Shown here one piece after another: positions 16,349 to 24,092 of a DNA stretch of 33,967 bases. A program made the translations under genes and the position numbers. Each line of letters begins with the position of its first letter. The first letter of the stretch is position 1. Source of the DNA: an uncultured Rhodospirillales bacterium (GTDB taxonomy: Bacteria > Pseudomonadota > Alphaproteobacteria > CACIAM-22H2); assembly GCA_903860935.1 (NCBI GenBank), contig CAIOSQ010000253.1, positions 1 to 33,967 of the forward strand. The letters are read 5' to 3'. The notes beneath the pieces are model-generated. The model had not been told where the DNA came from. It did no database searches and saw nothing but the letters and a program-made list of their open reading frames with translations.

Positions 16349-16914
16349 ACGTGCAGCGCGTCGAGATCCGCGCGCCGCGTATCCTCGCGACGGAAGGTGA
16401 TGGTCGCCTCCCCGATCGAGAAACCCCATTTCGAGACCCGCGCGCGGTTGAGCAGCACGCCATCGGACTGGAGGAACATCCAGTCGTCGAAATCGACGGC
16501 CCAGCGCGACTCGCCGACCTTGAGGGCAAAGGCGTAGCGGAACTGAAAGGCGTTGCCTGCAGACCGCCCCTGCGCGACGCCGATCACGCCGTCGGCGTGG
16601 CCCTCGTAGACGCCGGTCGACTTGCGCTCCAGACGCCAGATGCGCTTTTCGGTCTCGCCGTCGGAGTAGACGAAATCCTCCTCCATGACGAAGCCGGTCT
16701 CGCCCTCGCGGCGCCCGACGATGTCGACGGTGAACTCGCGCCGCAGGTTCCCGAAGCGATCCTCGAATATGCCCCAGGCCCGGCTACGCCCATCGAAATA
16801 GGCGAAGAGGTCCAGAGGCGGCTTGCGGTCTGCGAAATCCTCGATGCGCATCTGCTGACAACCGGAAAGGGTGAGAGCGGCCAGCGTTGCAGCGGCCACA
16901 CGATCGGATCTCAT
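16336..16914 (-). CDS. DUF3833 family lipoprotein
   Basis: A 192-residue protein with a lipoprotein signal ending in LTLSGC. The mature part shows the DUF3833 pattern, a lipocalin-like barrel: PPLDLFAYFDGRSRAWGIF, FVMEEDFVYSDGETEKRIW, GVAQGRSAGNAFQFRY, VDFDDWMFLQSDGVLLNRA and KWGFSIGEATITF. It would sit anchored in the membrane facing the periplasm and could bind a lipid. Proteins of this family recur in clusters with DUF1365, CFA-like methyltransferase and FAD-oxidase genes, which is the case here. The ATG overlaps the MFS stop (ATGA), so it is the last gene of the module. Confidence 0.88.
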   Translation of the reverse strand: MRSDRVAAATLAALTLSGCQQMRIEDFADRKPPLDLFAYFDGRSRAWGIFEDRFGNLRREFTVDIVGRREGETGFVMEEDFVYSDGETEKRIWRLERKSTGVYEGHADGVIGVAQGRSAGNAFQFRYAFALKVGESRWAVDFDDWMFLQSDGVLLNRARVSKWGFSIGEATITFRREDTRRADLDALHVAAQ

Positions 16915-18275
16915 GGCTTTTGTTCGTCGGAGGCGCCGCGTTGGATCACCGCCGCGAGCGCCGCGTGACGTTTTTCGTCCAGCGGAAAGCGCCACATCAG
17001 CGCGACCGCCGCGAGCTTGAGCAGCACGGGCCCCCAGGCATAGAGCGCCGCGAGAGCGAGGCCGGCCCCCGGAACCTGCTGCGCGGCGCGCGGTTCGAAC
17101 CCAGCGGCGTCGAGCAAGGGAAAGGCGAGACCGACGGCGAGCGCCAGGGCGAGTTTCGTCGCCATGCCCCAGACGGCGAAATAGAGGCCGGCACGGCCCT
17201 CGCCACCGGCCGCGGTATCCTCATCGACGACATCGGCCTGCATCGCCGGCGGCAGGGCGAGGTCGGCGCCAAGTCCGAGGCCGGTCACAAGACAGATCGC
17301 GGCGAAACCGAGCGCGGCGCCGTGCGGCAAAAGCGGCGCCCAGGCAAAGGCGGCGCAGGTCACGAGCATCGCGACGCACCAGGCGCGGTGCTTGCCCAGA
17401 CGCCGCGCGAGCGCCAGGGCCAACGGCACGCCCGCGAGACCGGCGAGGAAATACACGAGCAGGAACACGCCCTGGAGCGAGGCGAGGCCAAGCCGGTGTT
17501 CGACGTACATGAGAAAAAGCGTCGACGGCAGGCCGTTGGCGATGCCGTTGAGCAGATAGGCCGACAGCAGCCGACGGAACGGCCGGTTGCGCGCAAGCAC
17601 GCGCCACCCCTCGGCGGTCGCAAGCGAAGCCGCCCTGGCGGGTGGCGGCTCCGGCACCACCGCCAGCATCGCGGCGCCGCTGGCGGGCAGCAGCACGAGC
17701 GTCAGCACGGCGATCGCGGCAAGCGCGGCGCCCGGCCCGGTCTGCCCGCCGGCGTCCCCGAAGGCCGCGAGCGTCGCGGGCAGCGCAGCCGCGACGATGA
17801 CGCCGACGAGCGCGAAAGCCTCGCGGGTCGCGGCGATGCGGGCGCGCTCCGCGTAATTCGTGCTCAACTCCGCACCCCAGGCCTGGTGGGGGATCTGCAT
17901 CATCGTCCAGCCGAGATAGACGACGAAGCTCCAGATCAGCAGATGAGAGGCACCGGCCCCCTCCGGCGGGCGGAACAGCAGCCAGGCGCCGGCGAGGACG
18001 AGCGGAAGCGAGGCGATGATCCAGGGCCGCCGACGTCCAAGCCGCGTGCGCGTGCGGTCGCTGAGAAAGCCGATCAGGGGATCGGTCACGCCGTCCCAGA
18101 GGCGGGCGAGCAGCAGGATGGTTCCGACCGCCGTCAGGCCGATCCCCATCTCCTGGGCATAGAAGCCTGGAAGATGCACGAGCAAGGGCAGGCCAAGCAT
18201 CGCCGCCGGCAGGGCCGGCAGGCCATAGGCGACGAGGACGAGGCGCGGAAGCCGGCCTTGAGGTGCGAAGATCAC
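16911..18275 (-). CDS. MFS transporter (glycoside-pentoside-hexuronide-type family)
   Basis: A 454-residue carrier with about twelve hydrophobic helices. The hallmark is ARLWDGVTDPLIGFLSDRT followed by LGRRRPWI in the first cytoplasmic loop, typical of GPH-type and MelB-like carriers. HQAWGAELSTNYAERARI in the next loop also fits. The name does not fix the substrate; members in lipid or light-response clusters are not known sugar carriers. GTG 18275 is the furthest plausible start, and no good ribosome binding site is seen. It follows the CFA-like gene after 69 bases and is coupled to the DUF3833 lipoprotein. Confidence 0.88.
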   Translation of the reverse strand: MIFAPQGRLPRLVLVAYGLPALPAAMLGLPLLVHLPGFYAQEMGIGLTAVGTILLLARLWDGVTDPLIGFLSDRTRTRLGRRRPWIIASLPLVLAGAWLLFRPPEGAGASHLLIWSFVVYLGWTMMQIPHQAWGAELSTNYAERARIAATREAFALVGVIVAAALPATLAAFGDAGGQTGPGAALAAIAVLTLVLLPASGAAMLAVVPEPPPARAASLATAEGWRVLARNRPFRRLLSAYLLNGIANGLPSTLFLMYVEHRLGLASLQGVFLLVYFLAGLAGVPLALALARRLGKHRAWCVAMLVTCAAFAWAPLLPHGAALGFAAICLVTGLGLGADLALPPAMQADVVDEDTAAGGEGRAGLYFAVWGMATKLALALAVGLAFPLLDAAGFEPRAAQQVPGAGLALAALYAWGPVLLKLAAVALMWRFPLDEKRHAALAAVIQRGASDEQKP

Positions 18276-18344
18276 AACGCGTATTCGCAGCCGTGGCCCG
18301 CCTGGATCAGCGCCTTGACGGATCTCCCCAGGATCCGTCGGCCA

Positions 18345-19559
18345 TCAGCGTCGTACCAGCGCCGCCTGAACGACGTCGATCGACCCCGCGCGGAAACCGG
18401 CTTCGCAATAGGCCAGGTAGAACTCCCACATCCGCTTGAAGCGACGGTCGAACCCCATGGGCTCGAGTTCGTGCCATGCCGCCTGGAAGCGCCTGTTCCA
18501 CTCGGCGAGCGTGCGCGCGTAATGCTGACCGTAGAAATCGCTGCGCTCGATCGCGAGCCCCGCGCGTTCGCAATGCTGCGCGAGCGCCGTCATCGAGGGC
18601 AGCATGCCGCCCGGAAAGATGTACCGCTGGATGAAGTCCACGCCGCGCCGGTAGCTGTCGAACCAGCGATCGGCGATGGTGATGATCTGCAACGCGGCCC
18701 TTCCCCCAGGCTCGAGACAATCGCGAACCTTGCCGAAATAGGTCGGCCAGTGCCGCTCTCCGACCGCCTCGAACATCTCGATCGAGGCGATCTTGTCGAA
18801 CCGCCCCTCGATGTCGCGGTAGTCGACGAAGCGCGCGTCGACGCGGTCCGCGAGTCCGGCCTTGTGGATGCGGGCCTGCGCGAATTCGAGTTGCTCGCGC
18901 GAGACGGTGATCGCCGTGACGCGGGCGCCGAAATCGCGCGCCGCCACCTCGGCGAAACCACCCCAGCCGCAGCCGATCTCGAGCACGCGCTGGTCGGGAC
19001 CGAGCGCCAGTTTTTCCGCCAGCTTGCGGTACTTGGCCTCCTGCGCGGCCTGGAGATCGGTGTCGTCGCGGTCGAAGACGGCGCTCGAATACGTCATCGA
19101 GGGATCGAGCCAGCGGGAATAGAAGTCGTTCCCGAGATCGTAGTGGTGGGCGATGTTGCGCCGCGAGCCACGCCGCGTGTTGTCGTTATAGCGATGCAGG
19201 ATGCGGCGCAGCGTGGTCACGGCGCGCGCGCCCATGTGAAGCGTCCCGAACTCCTCCTCGTTGACGGCCGCCAGGATCAGCAAAGCCGCGAGATCCGAGG
19301 TCTCCCAGTCGCCATCCATGTAGGACGTCCCGAACCCGACCGATCCCCCGAAGATCAGCCGCGATACCATGCGCGGGCGGCGCACGGTCAGGTCGGCCGC
19401 GGGCCCGGGCTTGGGACCGGCCACGCGGTAGCTGCGACCATCCGGCATACGGATGGTCACGCTGCCCGCGACGATGCGGCCGGCGATCCCGAGCAGGATC
19501 CGCATGCTGCGCGGCAATCCCGCGGTCGCGCCAGGCACGCGCGGATCAAGCGGCGTCAT
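18345..19559 (-). CDS. Cyclopropane-fatty-acyl-phospholipid synthase family methyltransferase
   Basis: A 404-residue SAM-dependent enzyme acting on unsaturated acyl chains of membrane phospholipids. An N-terminal lipid-binding region (SYMDGDWETSDLAALL) precedes AHHYDLGNDFYSRWLD at about 138-152. The SAM motif RVLEIGCGWGGFAEVAA is at 191-207, and IASIEMFEAVGE and IQRYIFPGGMLPS follow. Family members make cyclopropane or methylated fatty acids. In Rhodobacter sphaeroides a relative, UfaM, methylates acyl chains on the way to furan fatty acids under singlet-oxygen control, and this gene could be either type. Its ATG overlaps the DUF1365 stop by one base (TGATG). Confidence 0.92.
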   Translation of the reverse strand: MTPLDPRVPGATAGLPRSMRILLGIAGRIVAGSVTIRMPDGRSYRVAGPKPGPAADLTVRRPRMVSRLIFGGSVGFGTSYMDGDWETSDLAALLILAAVNEEEFGTLHMGARAVTTLRRILHRYNDNTRRGSRRNIAHHYDLGNDFYSRWLDPSMTYSSAVFDRDDTDLQAAQEAKYRKLAEKLALGPDQRVLEIGCGWGGFAEVAARDFGARVTAITVSREQLEFAQARIHKAGLADRVDARFVDYRDIEGRFDKIASIEMFEAVGERHWPTYFGKVRDCLEPGGRAALQIITIADRWFDSYRRGVDFIQRYIFPGGMLPSMTALAQHCERAGLAIERSDFYGQHYARTLAEWNRRFQAAWHELEPMGFDRRFKRMWEFYLAYCEAGFRAGSIDVVQAALVRR

Positions 19560-20323
19560 CAACTCACTCCTGCGCTCGGAGGTTGGGGTCTGGAGTGGAA
19601 TTGAACGCCCTTCAGCCAGAGTTTCAAGGCCTCCCAGTGGATGCCGGCCACGACCTTCAGGGTCAGGACCGGATAGGCGAGGAAGGCCCGCAGCAGCGTC
19701 CGGTCGTCCAGGGGACGCCGCTCGCCACGATGCGTCGCGACCAGGATCGTCCCGCCCGGGCCGGTCTCGTTGATCGCGATCGAAAGCTTTTCGCCGGGCT
19801 CGTGGAGCTTGAAGGCATAGCGCGCCTCCATGCCGATGAAGGGCGACACATGGAAGATCTTGTCGCGCGCATGGCGCAACGCATGTCCGGGAAGCGGCGC
19901 CGCGTCGACCCGCACGAAATACACGTGCTGGTCGCCGAAGGTGTTCTTGACCTCGTAGAGGATCGCCTTCGGACGGCCGTCGGCGCCCTGGCACCAGTAG
20001 ATCGACAGCGGATCGAACCCGAAGCCGAGGACGCGCGGGAAGCAATGCAGCAGGACCCGTCCGTCCGTGATGTCCACACCGAACCGCGCGCAGACGGTCT
20101 CGACCCACGGTCGCAGCGGCGTCCCGTCCCGCGGCCCATGATCGCGGTCGCGCAACGAAAACACGCCGAAGCGGTTGTGGGCGAAGAGCCGTAGACGACG
20201 GTCGAGCGCCGGAAGATCGTCGAGATCGACGAGGATCGAGAAGACCCGATAGACGAAGCGATGCGCCACCGGCCGCAGCCGCCGGTGCATCACCTCGCCG
20301 ACATAGAGGCAACTCGACACCAT
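19559..20323 (-). CDS. DUF1365 domain-containing protein
   Basis: A 254-residue protein with the DUF1365 signature: LYVGEVMHRRLRPVAHRFVY at the start, FAHNRFGVFSLRDRDHG, then FPRVLGFGFDPLSIYWC and LYEVKNTFGDQHVY. There is no signal peptide or clear membrane span; the C-terminus has a moderately hydrophobic stretch (RAFLAYPVLTLKVVAGIHW). The family nearly always lies between an FAD amine-oxidase-like gene and a CFA-family gene, exactly as here, and is thought to help in fatty-acid modification, though no reaction is established. It starts 14 bases after the FAD gene stops. Confidence 0.93.
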   Translation of the reverse strand: MVSSCLYVGEVMHRRLRPVAHRFVYRVFSILVDLDDLPALDRRLRLFAHNRFGVFSLRDRDHGPRDGTPLRPWVETVCARFGVDITDGRVLLHCFPRVLGFGFDPLSIYWCQGADGRPKAILYEVKNTFGDQHVYFVRVDAAPLPGHALRHARDKIFHVSPFIGMEARYAFKLHEPGEKLSIAINETGPGGTILVATHRGERRPLDDRTLLRAFLAYPVLTLKVVAGIHWEALKLWLKGVQFHSRPQPPSAGVS

Positions 20324-20337
20324 GCGCCGCGGCGTCC

Positions 20338-21717
20338 TCAGCGACCGGCCACGGCGGCGCGCGGGGCGGGCTCGCCGGAGACGCCGACGGAACGTGGCGC
20401 GCCGTCGGCCCAGGGCCGCCGCACGCCGAACCGCTCCGCGACCGCGAGCCCCGCGGACAGACCATCCTCGTGGAAGCCGTAGCCGCAATAGCTGCCGCAA
20501 TACCACACACGGCGGACGCCCTGGATCGTGGCGAGCGACGCCTGCGCGCGCAGCGCCGCGCCGTCGAAGCACGGGTGATCATAGGCGATCTCGGCGACCG
20601 TCAGATCGCCGCGCGGCGCGCGCAGCGGATTGAGCGTGACGAAAAGCGGCCAGGCGGGATCGATGCCCTGAAGCAGATTCATCCAGTAGGTCACCGACAA
20701 GGACAGGTCGAGCGGATCGCCGGAGCGCCTCTCCGCGAGATAGTTCCACGCCGCCCAGGCACCACGACGCCGCGGCATCAACGCGGGGTCGCGATGCAGC
20801 ACCGCGAGGTTGCGCTGATAGCGGAAGGCCCCGAGGATCGCCGCCTCCGCGGCCGAGGGCGCGTCGAGCATCGCGAGCGCCTCGTCCGCATGCGCCGCGA
20901 CGATCGCATGGTCGTAGCGCCGCGTCTCTCCGTGGCGGTCCGTCACCGCCACGCCCGTCGCGTCCGGCGCGACGCGCGCCACGCCGGCCGCGATCCGCGT
21001 CTCCGGTCGCGCGGCCCCGAGCAGGTGGCCGACATAGGTACGGCTGCCGCCCACGACGGTGCGCCAGCGCGGACGTCCGGAGAACTCCAGCAAGCCGTGG
21101 TTGGCGAAGAACTGGGCGAAGCTCCGGGCGGGAAAGCCGAGCATCTCGCGGACCGGCACCGACCAGATCGCCGCCCCCATCGGCAGGAGGTGGTCCTCCA
21201 CGAAGGCTGGTCCATAGCCCTCGAGTTGCAGCCAAGATCCGAGCGTGAGGTCGACATCGTCGCCCTCCAGCAGCCGCGGCGCGGTGCGGAAGAAGCGTGC
21301 CACGTCGGAGAGCATGCGCCAGAAGCGCGGCCGCAGCAGGTTCGATGGCTGGGCCGCAAGCCCCATCAGCGACCCGCCGCTGTATTCGAAGCCGCCGCCG
21401 TCGATGCTGACGCCGAACGACATGTCCGAGGCGCGCGTCGGCACGCCGAGCTGCGCGAACAGCGCGGTCAGATTGGGGTAGTTGCGCTCGTTGTAGACGA
21501 TGAACCCGGTGTCGACCGGCTCGACACGTCCGCCGCACGGCACATCGACCGTGTTCGAATGACCGCCCAGCCGCGACTCGCGCTCGTAGAGCGTGACGCG
21601 ATGGCGTCCGGACAGCAGCCATGTCGCGCCGAGGCCCGAGATCCCTGCCCCGATGACAGCGATGTCGAGCGGCGCCGAATCAGGAGAACAGGCCGTGCTG
21701 GAACCGTCTGCGCTCAC
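20338..21717 (-). CDS. FAD-dependent amine-oxidase-like oxidoreductase
   Basis: A 459-residue flavoprotein of the NAD(P)-binding/amine-oxidase fold. FAD motifs are VIGAGISGLG at 21-30, YERESRLGGHSNTV, the conserved PVDTGFIVYNERNYPNL, and a C-terminal DGLSAGLAVAE that closes the FAD site. GTG 21717 is chosen because GGGAGAA lies four bases upstream. Proteins of this type, next to DUF1365 and CFA-like genes, are induced by light or singlet oxygen; an acyl-chain desaturase or oxidase role like that proposed for Rhodobacter UfaD is possible. It follows the photolyase gene after 16 bases. Confidence 0.93.
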   Translation of the reverse strand: MSADGSSTACSPDSAPLDIAVIGAGISGLGATWLLSGRHRVTLYERESRLGGHSNTVDVPCGGRVEPVDTGFIVYNERNYPNLTALFAQLGVPTRASDMSFGVSIDGGGFEYSGGSLMGLAAQPSNLLRPRFWRMLSDVARFFRTAPRLLEGDDVDLTLGSWLQLEGYGPAFVEDHLLPMGAAIWSVPVREMLGFPARSFAQFFANHGLLEFSGRPRWRTVVGGSRTYVGHLLGAARPETRIAAGVARVAPDATGVAVTDRHGETRRYDHAIVAAHADEALAMLDAPSAAEAAILGAFRYQRNLAVLHRDPALMPRRRGAWAAWNYLAERRSGDPLDLSLSVTYWMNLLQGIDPAWPLFVTLNPLRAPRGDLTVAEIAYDHPCFDGAALRAQASLATIQGVRRVWYCGSYCGYGFHEDGLSAGLAVAERFGVRRPWADGAPRSVGVSGEPAPRAAVAGR

Positions 21718-21733
21718 GCCGTTCTCCCGCGGA

Positions 21734-23167
21734 TCAAGTCGACTGCTTCAAGGTCGCGAAGGCGGCGAGCGCGCGATCACGGGCCTTGCCGTGATCGACG
21801 ATCGGCCGCGGATAGGTCTGCCCGAGTTCAATACCGGCGGCGCGCAGCGTCGCGGCGTCGGCCTCCCAGGGTCGATGAACGAACTGAGCCGGCAGGCGCG
21901 CAAGTTCGGGGACGAACCGCTTCACATACGCGCCGTCCGGATCGAATTTCTCGCCCTGCAGCATCGGATTGAAGACGCGGAAATACGGTGCCGCGTCGGC
22001 GCCGCAGCCCGCGACCCATTGCCAACTCGCGGCATTGTTCGCGAGATCGGCATCGACCAGCGTGTCCCAGAACCAGGCCTTCCCGAGTTGCCAGGGCAGC
22101 ATGAGATCCTTCACGAGGAAGGATCCGGCGATCATGCGCACGCGGTTATGCATCCACCCCGTCTGCCAAAGTTCCCGCATCCCGGCATCGACGATCGGGA
22201 AACCCGTGCGCCCGCGCCGCCATGCCTCGAGGCCTGCGTGATCCTCGCCCCAGGGGAAGGAATCGAAGGACGATCGCCAGTTGCGCTCAGGCAGGTCCGG
22301 AAAGTGGAACAGCAGATGGTAGGCGAATTCCCGCCACAGCAATTCGCTCACGAAATGGTCGGGTCCGCCGCCGTCGCGCGCGCGCGCGGCGTACCAGAGC
22401 TGGCGTGGCGAGATCTCGCCGAAATGCAAATACGGGCTAAGGCGCGAGGTCGCCTCGAGATCGGGACGATTGCGCTGCTCCTTGTAGTCCGTGATCGCCG
22501 CGTCGACGAAGCGCGCCAGCCGGAGTTGTGCCGCAGCCTCGCCCGGCACCCAGGCCGCGCGCAATCCACCCGCCCAGTCGGGCCGGGTTGGCAGAAGGTC
22601 GAGCGAAGCGAGATCGAGGCTCCGCGGCGGCACGGCGGGCGTGCGGAGGGCCTCCGGCGCCGGCACCGGGCGGGGCGGCGGATCGGCGGCCCGGCACGCC
22701 TTCCCGAAGGGCGTGTAGACCTTGAAGGGCTGCCCGCCCTGGGTCGCGATCGTCCAGGGCTCGAAGAGCAGGCTCGCGTTGAAGCTGCGCGCCAGGATTC
22801 CACGCGCCTCGAGGCCGGACTTGATCGCCTCGTCCCGGACGCGGATTGCCGGCTCGTAGCAACGATTCCAGAACACGCCCGCGGCGCCGGTCTCGGCGAT
22901 CAGCGCGTCGAGTTCCTCGGCGGCGCGGCCGCGGCGCAGGACCAGCGGCGCACCCCGCGCGTGCAGATCGGCGCCAAGCGCGGCGAGCGAATGATGCAGC
23001 CACCAGCGCGACGCGCCGCCCCGGCGCCATGCGCCGGCCCCCTCGTCGTCGAGGATATGGACGGGAACGATGGGCGCTCCGGTCGCGACGGCCGCGCTGA
23101 GCGCGGGATTGTCGGCGAGGCGGAGATCCTGGCGGAACCAGACGATCAGCGGCGATGGGGAGGACAT
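21734..23167 (-). CDS. phrA: Deoxyribodipyrimidine photolyase (CPD photolyase, class I)
   Basis: A 477-residue blue-light enzyme that splits cyclobutane pyrimidine dimers. It opens IVWFRQDLRLADNPALSAAV. The FAD domain carries SRLSPYLHFGEISPRQLWY, LLWREFAYHLLFHFP, FPIVDAGMRELWQTGWMHNR and LVDADLANNAASWQWVAG, including the tryptophans of the electron chain. The antenna cofactor (folate or deazaflavin) cannot be read. It is the first gene of the leftward module leading to FAD oxidase, DUF1365, CFA-like, MFS and DUF3833 genes, and it has a TGATCC-type promoter candidate about 100 bases upstream. Confidence 0.96.
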   Translation of the reverse strand: MSSPSPLIVWFRQDLRLADNPALSAAVATGAPIVPVHILDDEGAGAWRRGGASRWWLHHSLAALGADLHARGAPLVLRRGRAAEELDALIAETGAAGVFWNRCYEPAIRVRDEAIKSGLEARGILARSFNASLLFEPWTIATQGGQPFKVYTPFGKACRAADPPPRPVPAPEALRTPAVPPRSLDLASLDLLPTRPDWAGGLRAAWVPGEAAAQLRLARFVDAAITDYKEQRNRPDLEATSRLSPYLHFGEISPRQLWYAARARDGGGPDHFVSELLWREFAYHLLFHFPDLPERNWRSSFDSFPWGEDHAGLEAWRRGRTGFPIVDAGMRELWQTGWMHNRVRMIAGSFLVKDLMLPWQLGKAWFWDTLVDADLANNAASWQWVAGCGADAAPYFRVFNPMLQGEKFDPDGAYVKRFVPELARLPAQFVHRPWEADAATLRAAGIELGQTYPRPIVDHGKARDRALAAFATLKQST

Positions 23168-23250
23168 GGGGCGGTGCGGCGGGGCTCTCGGCTCGGTCTC
23201 GGGAACGGCGCGATCCGCTGCATCCCCGGATCTTTTACGTCAACCGAACC

Positions 23251-23279
23251 GGATACGCACGCATGGCGGGGAAGGATCA
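23251..23279 (-). promoter_or_regulatory. Possible ECF-sigma (RpoE/ChrR-type) promoter of the phrA module
   Basis: On the minus strand TGATCC (23279-23274) is followed after 16 bases by CGTATCC (23257-23251), about 84 bases upstream of the phrA start. TGATCC is the -35 element I remember for RpoE of the singlet-oxygen ECF group. I am less sure of the -10, where CGTA-like elements are a plausible match. The -35 overlaps the stop codon of pdeM. The motif is short and GATC is common in this DNA, so the assignment rests mainly on gene context. Confidence 0.35.
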
Positions 23280-23966
23280 CTTCGCCGGCTTCGCCAACTG
23301 GCGGCGAGTCACGAGATGCAGACGCTCGCGCCCGAGCATCAGGGCGCGGAACCCCGCCGGACCGAAGAGACCGGAAATCGCCGGATCGAGGCAATCGAGG
23401 CCGCCAGCGAAGGCCCCGAAGGCCGGCATGACCATACGCGCGCCATCCGTCACGAAGCACGCGGCGGTGACGCGACCCGCACGCGTGGCGATGCTGGCCT
23501 TGGGATGGAGATGGCCGCAGACCTCGCCGGTCGCGGGCGCGGTCCCCGGCAGATGCGTGAGCCGCAACCCGCCGGCAACGTCCATCGCCGACGCGACCGA
23601 ACCGCCGAGGCCATCGGGTATCTCGCGGTCGTGATTGCCGACGATCCAGGTCCAGTCCTGGGCCGCCACCAGCCGCCGCAGCAGGTCGCGATCGGCGGGA
23701 TCGAGACGAGCACCCGCGTCCACGTCGTGAAAGCTGTCGCCGAGGCAGACGACATGGCGCGGCCGGAAGCGCCGTATCGCCCGCATCAGACGGTCGAGCG
23801 TCGCCCGCGTGTCGTAGGGCGGCAGGAACTGACCGCGGCGCGCGAAATGCGATCCCTTTTCGAGATGCAGATCGGCGACGATCAGGGTGCCGGTATCGGG
23901 TTGGAACAAGGCGCCCGAGACATCGGCGAGGACGGCGACCCCGGCGACCCGCAGCGCGGCGGTCAC
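23277..23966 (-). CDS. pdeM: Ligase-associated DNA damage response endonuclease PdeM (metallophosphoesterase)
   Basis: A 229-residue calcineurin-like metallophosphoesterase. The metal-binding motifs are in order: ADLHLEKGS (D32, H34), CLGDSFHD (D77), VGNHD (N111, H112) and CGHLHP near residue 150. In this family the enzyme is encoded beside the LHR helicase, a DNA ligase and an MBL exonuclease, all of which are here. GTG 23966 has GAGG six bases upstream and gives the standard N-terminus. It follows the helicase gene after 126 bases. Its stop overlaps the -35 candidate of the phrA module. Confidence 0.93.
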   Translation of the reverse strand: MTAALRVAGVAVLADVSGALFQPDTGTLIVADLHLEKGSHFARRGQFLPPYDTRATLDRLMRAIRRFRPRHVVCLGDSFHDVDAGARLDPADRDLLRRLVAAQDWTWIVGNHDREIPDGLGGSVASAMDVAGGLRLTHLPGTAPATGEVCGHLHPKASIATRAGRVTAACFVTDGARMVMPAFGAFAGGLDCLDPAISGLFGPAGFRALMLGRERLHLVTRRQLAKPAK

Positions 23967-24031
23967 GATCCGCCTCGCGCGCGCGCGCGGCGCCGTGGCT
24001 GCACGGCGATCAGATTTGCGGGTCGTGTCAT
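23963..24031 (-). CDS. Possible 22-codon leader ORF upstream of pdeM
   Basis: A short frame from ATG 24031 encodes an arginine-rich peptide (22 codons) and ends in a TGA overlapping the GTG start of pdeM as GTGA. Such an overlap would allow translational coupling. There is no strong ribosome binding site, and 22 codons can occur by chance, so this is only a candidate. The alternative is plain untranslated leader. Confidence 0.2.
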   Translation of the reverse strand: MTRPANLIAVQPRRRARARGGS

Positions 24032-24092
24032 CGGAAAACGTCCACGCGGGTGCTTAACCCGCCGCCGTCGCCGGTACAATGGATCCGCCGCA

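Noticed and set aside
16887-19604. 905-codon rightward frame
   Set aside because: It lies opposite DUF3833, MFS and CFA-like genes with clear motifs and is a composition artefact of GC-rich DNA.
21731-21736. TGATCC at the end of phrA
   Set aside because: It is made by the phrA stop codon, and no room exists for a promoter before the FAD gene start at 21717.
23976-23989. (CG)7 run, possible Z-DNA or slippage site
   Set aside because: It is short, and arginine/alanine codon runs in this GC-rich DNA produce such stretches; no functional sign is seen.
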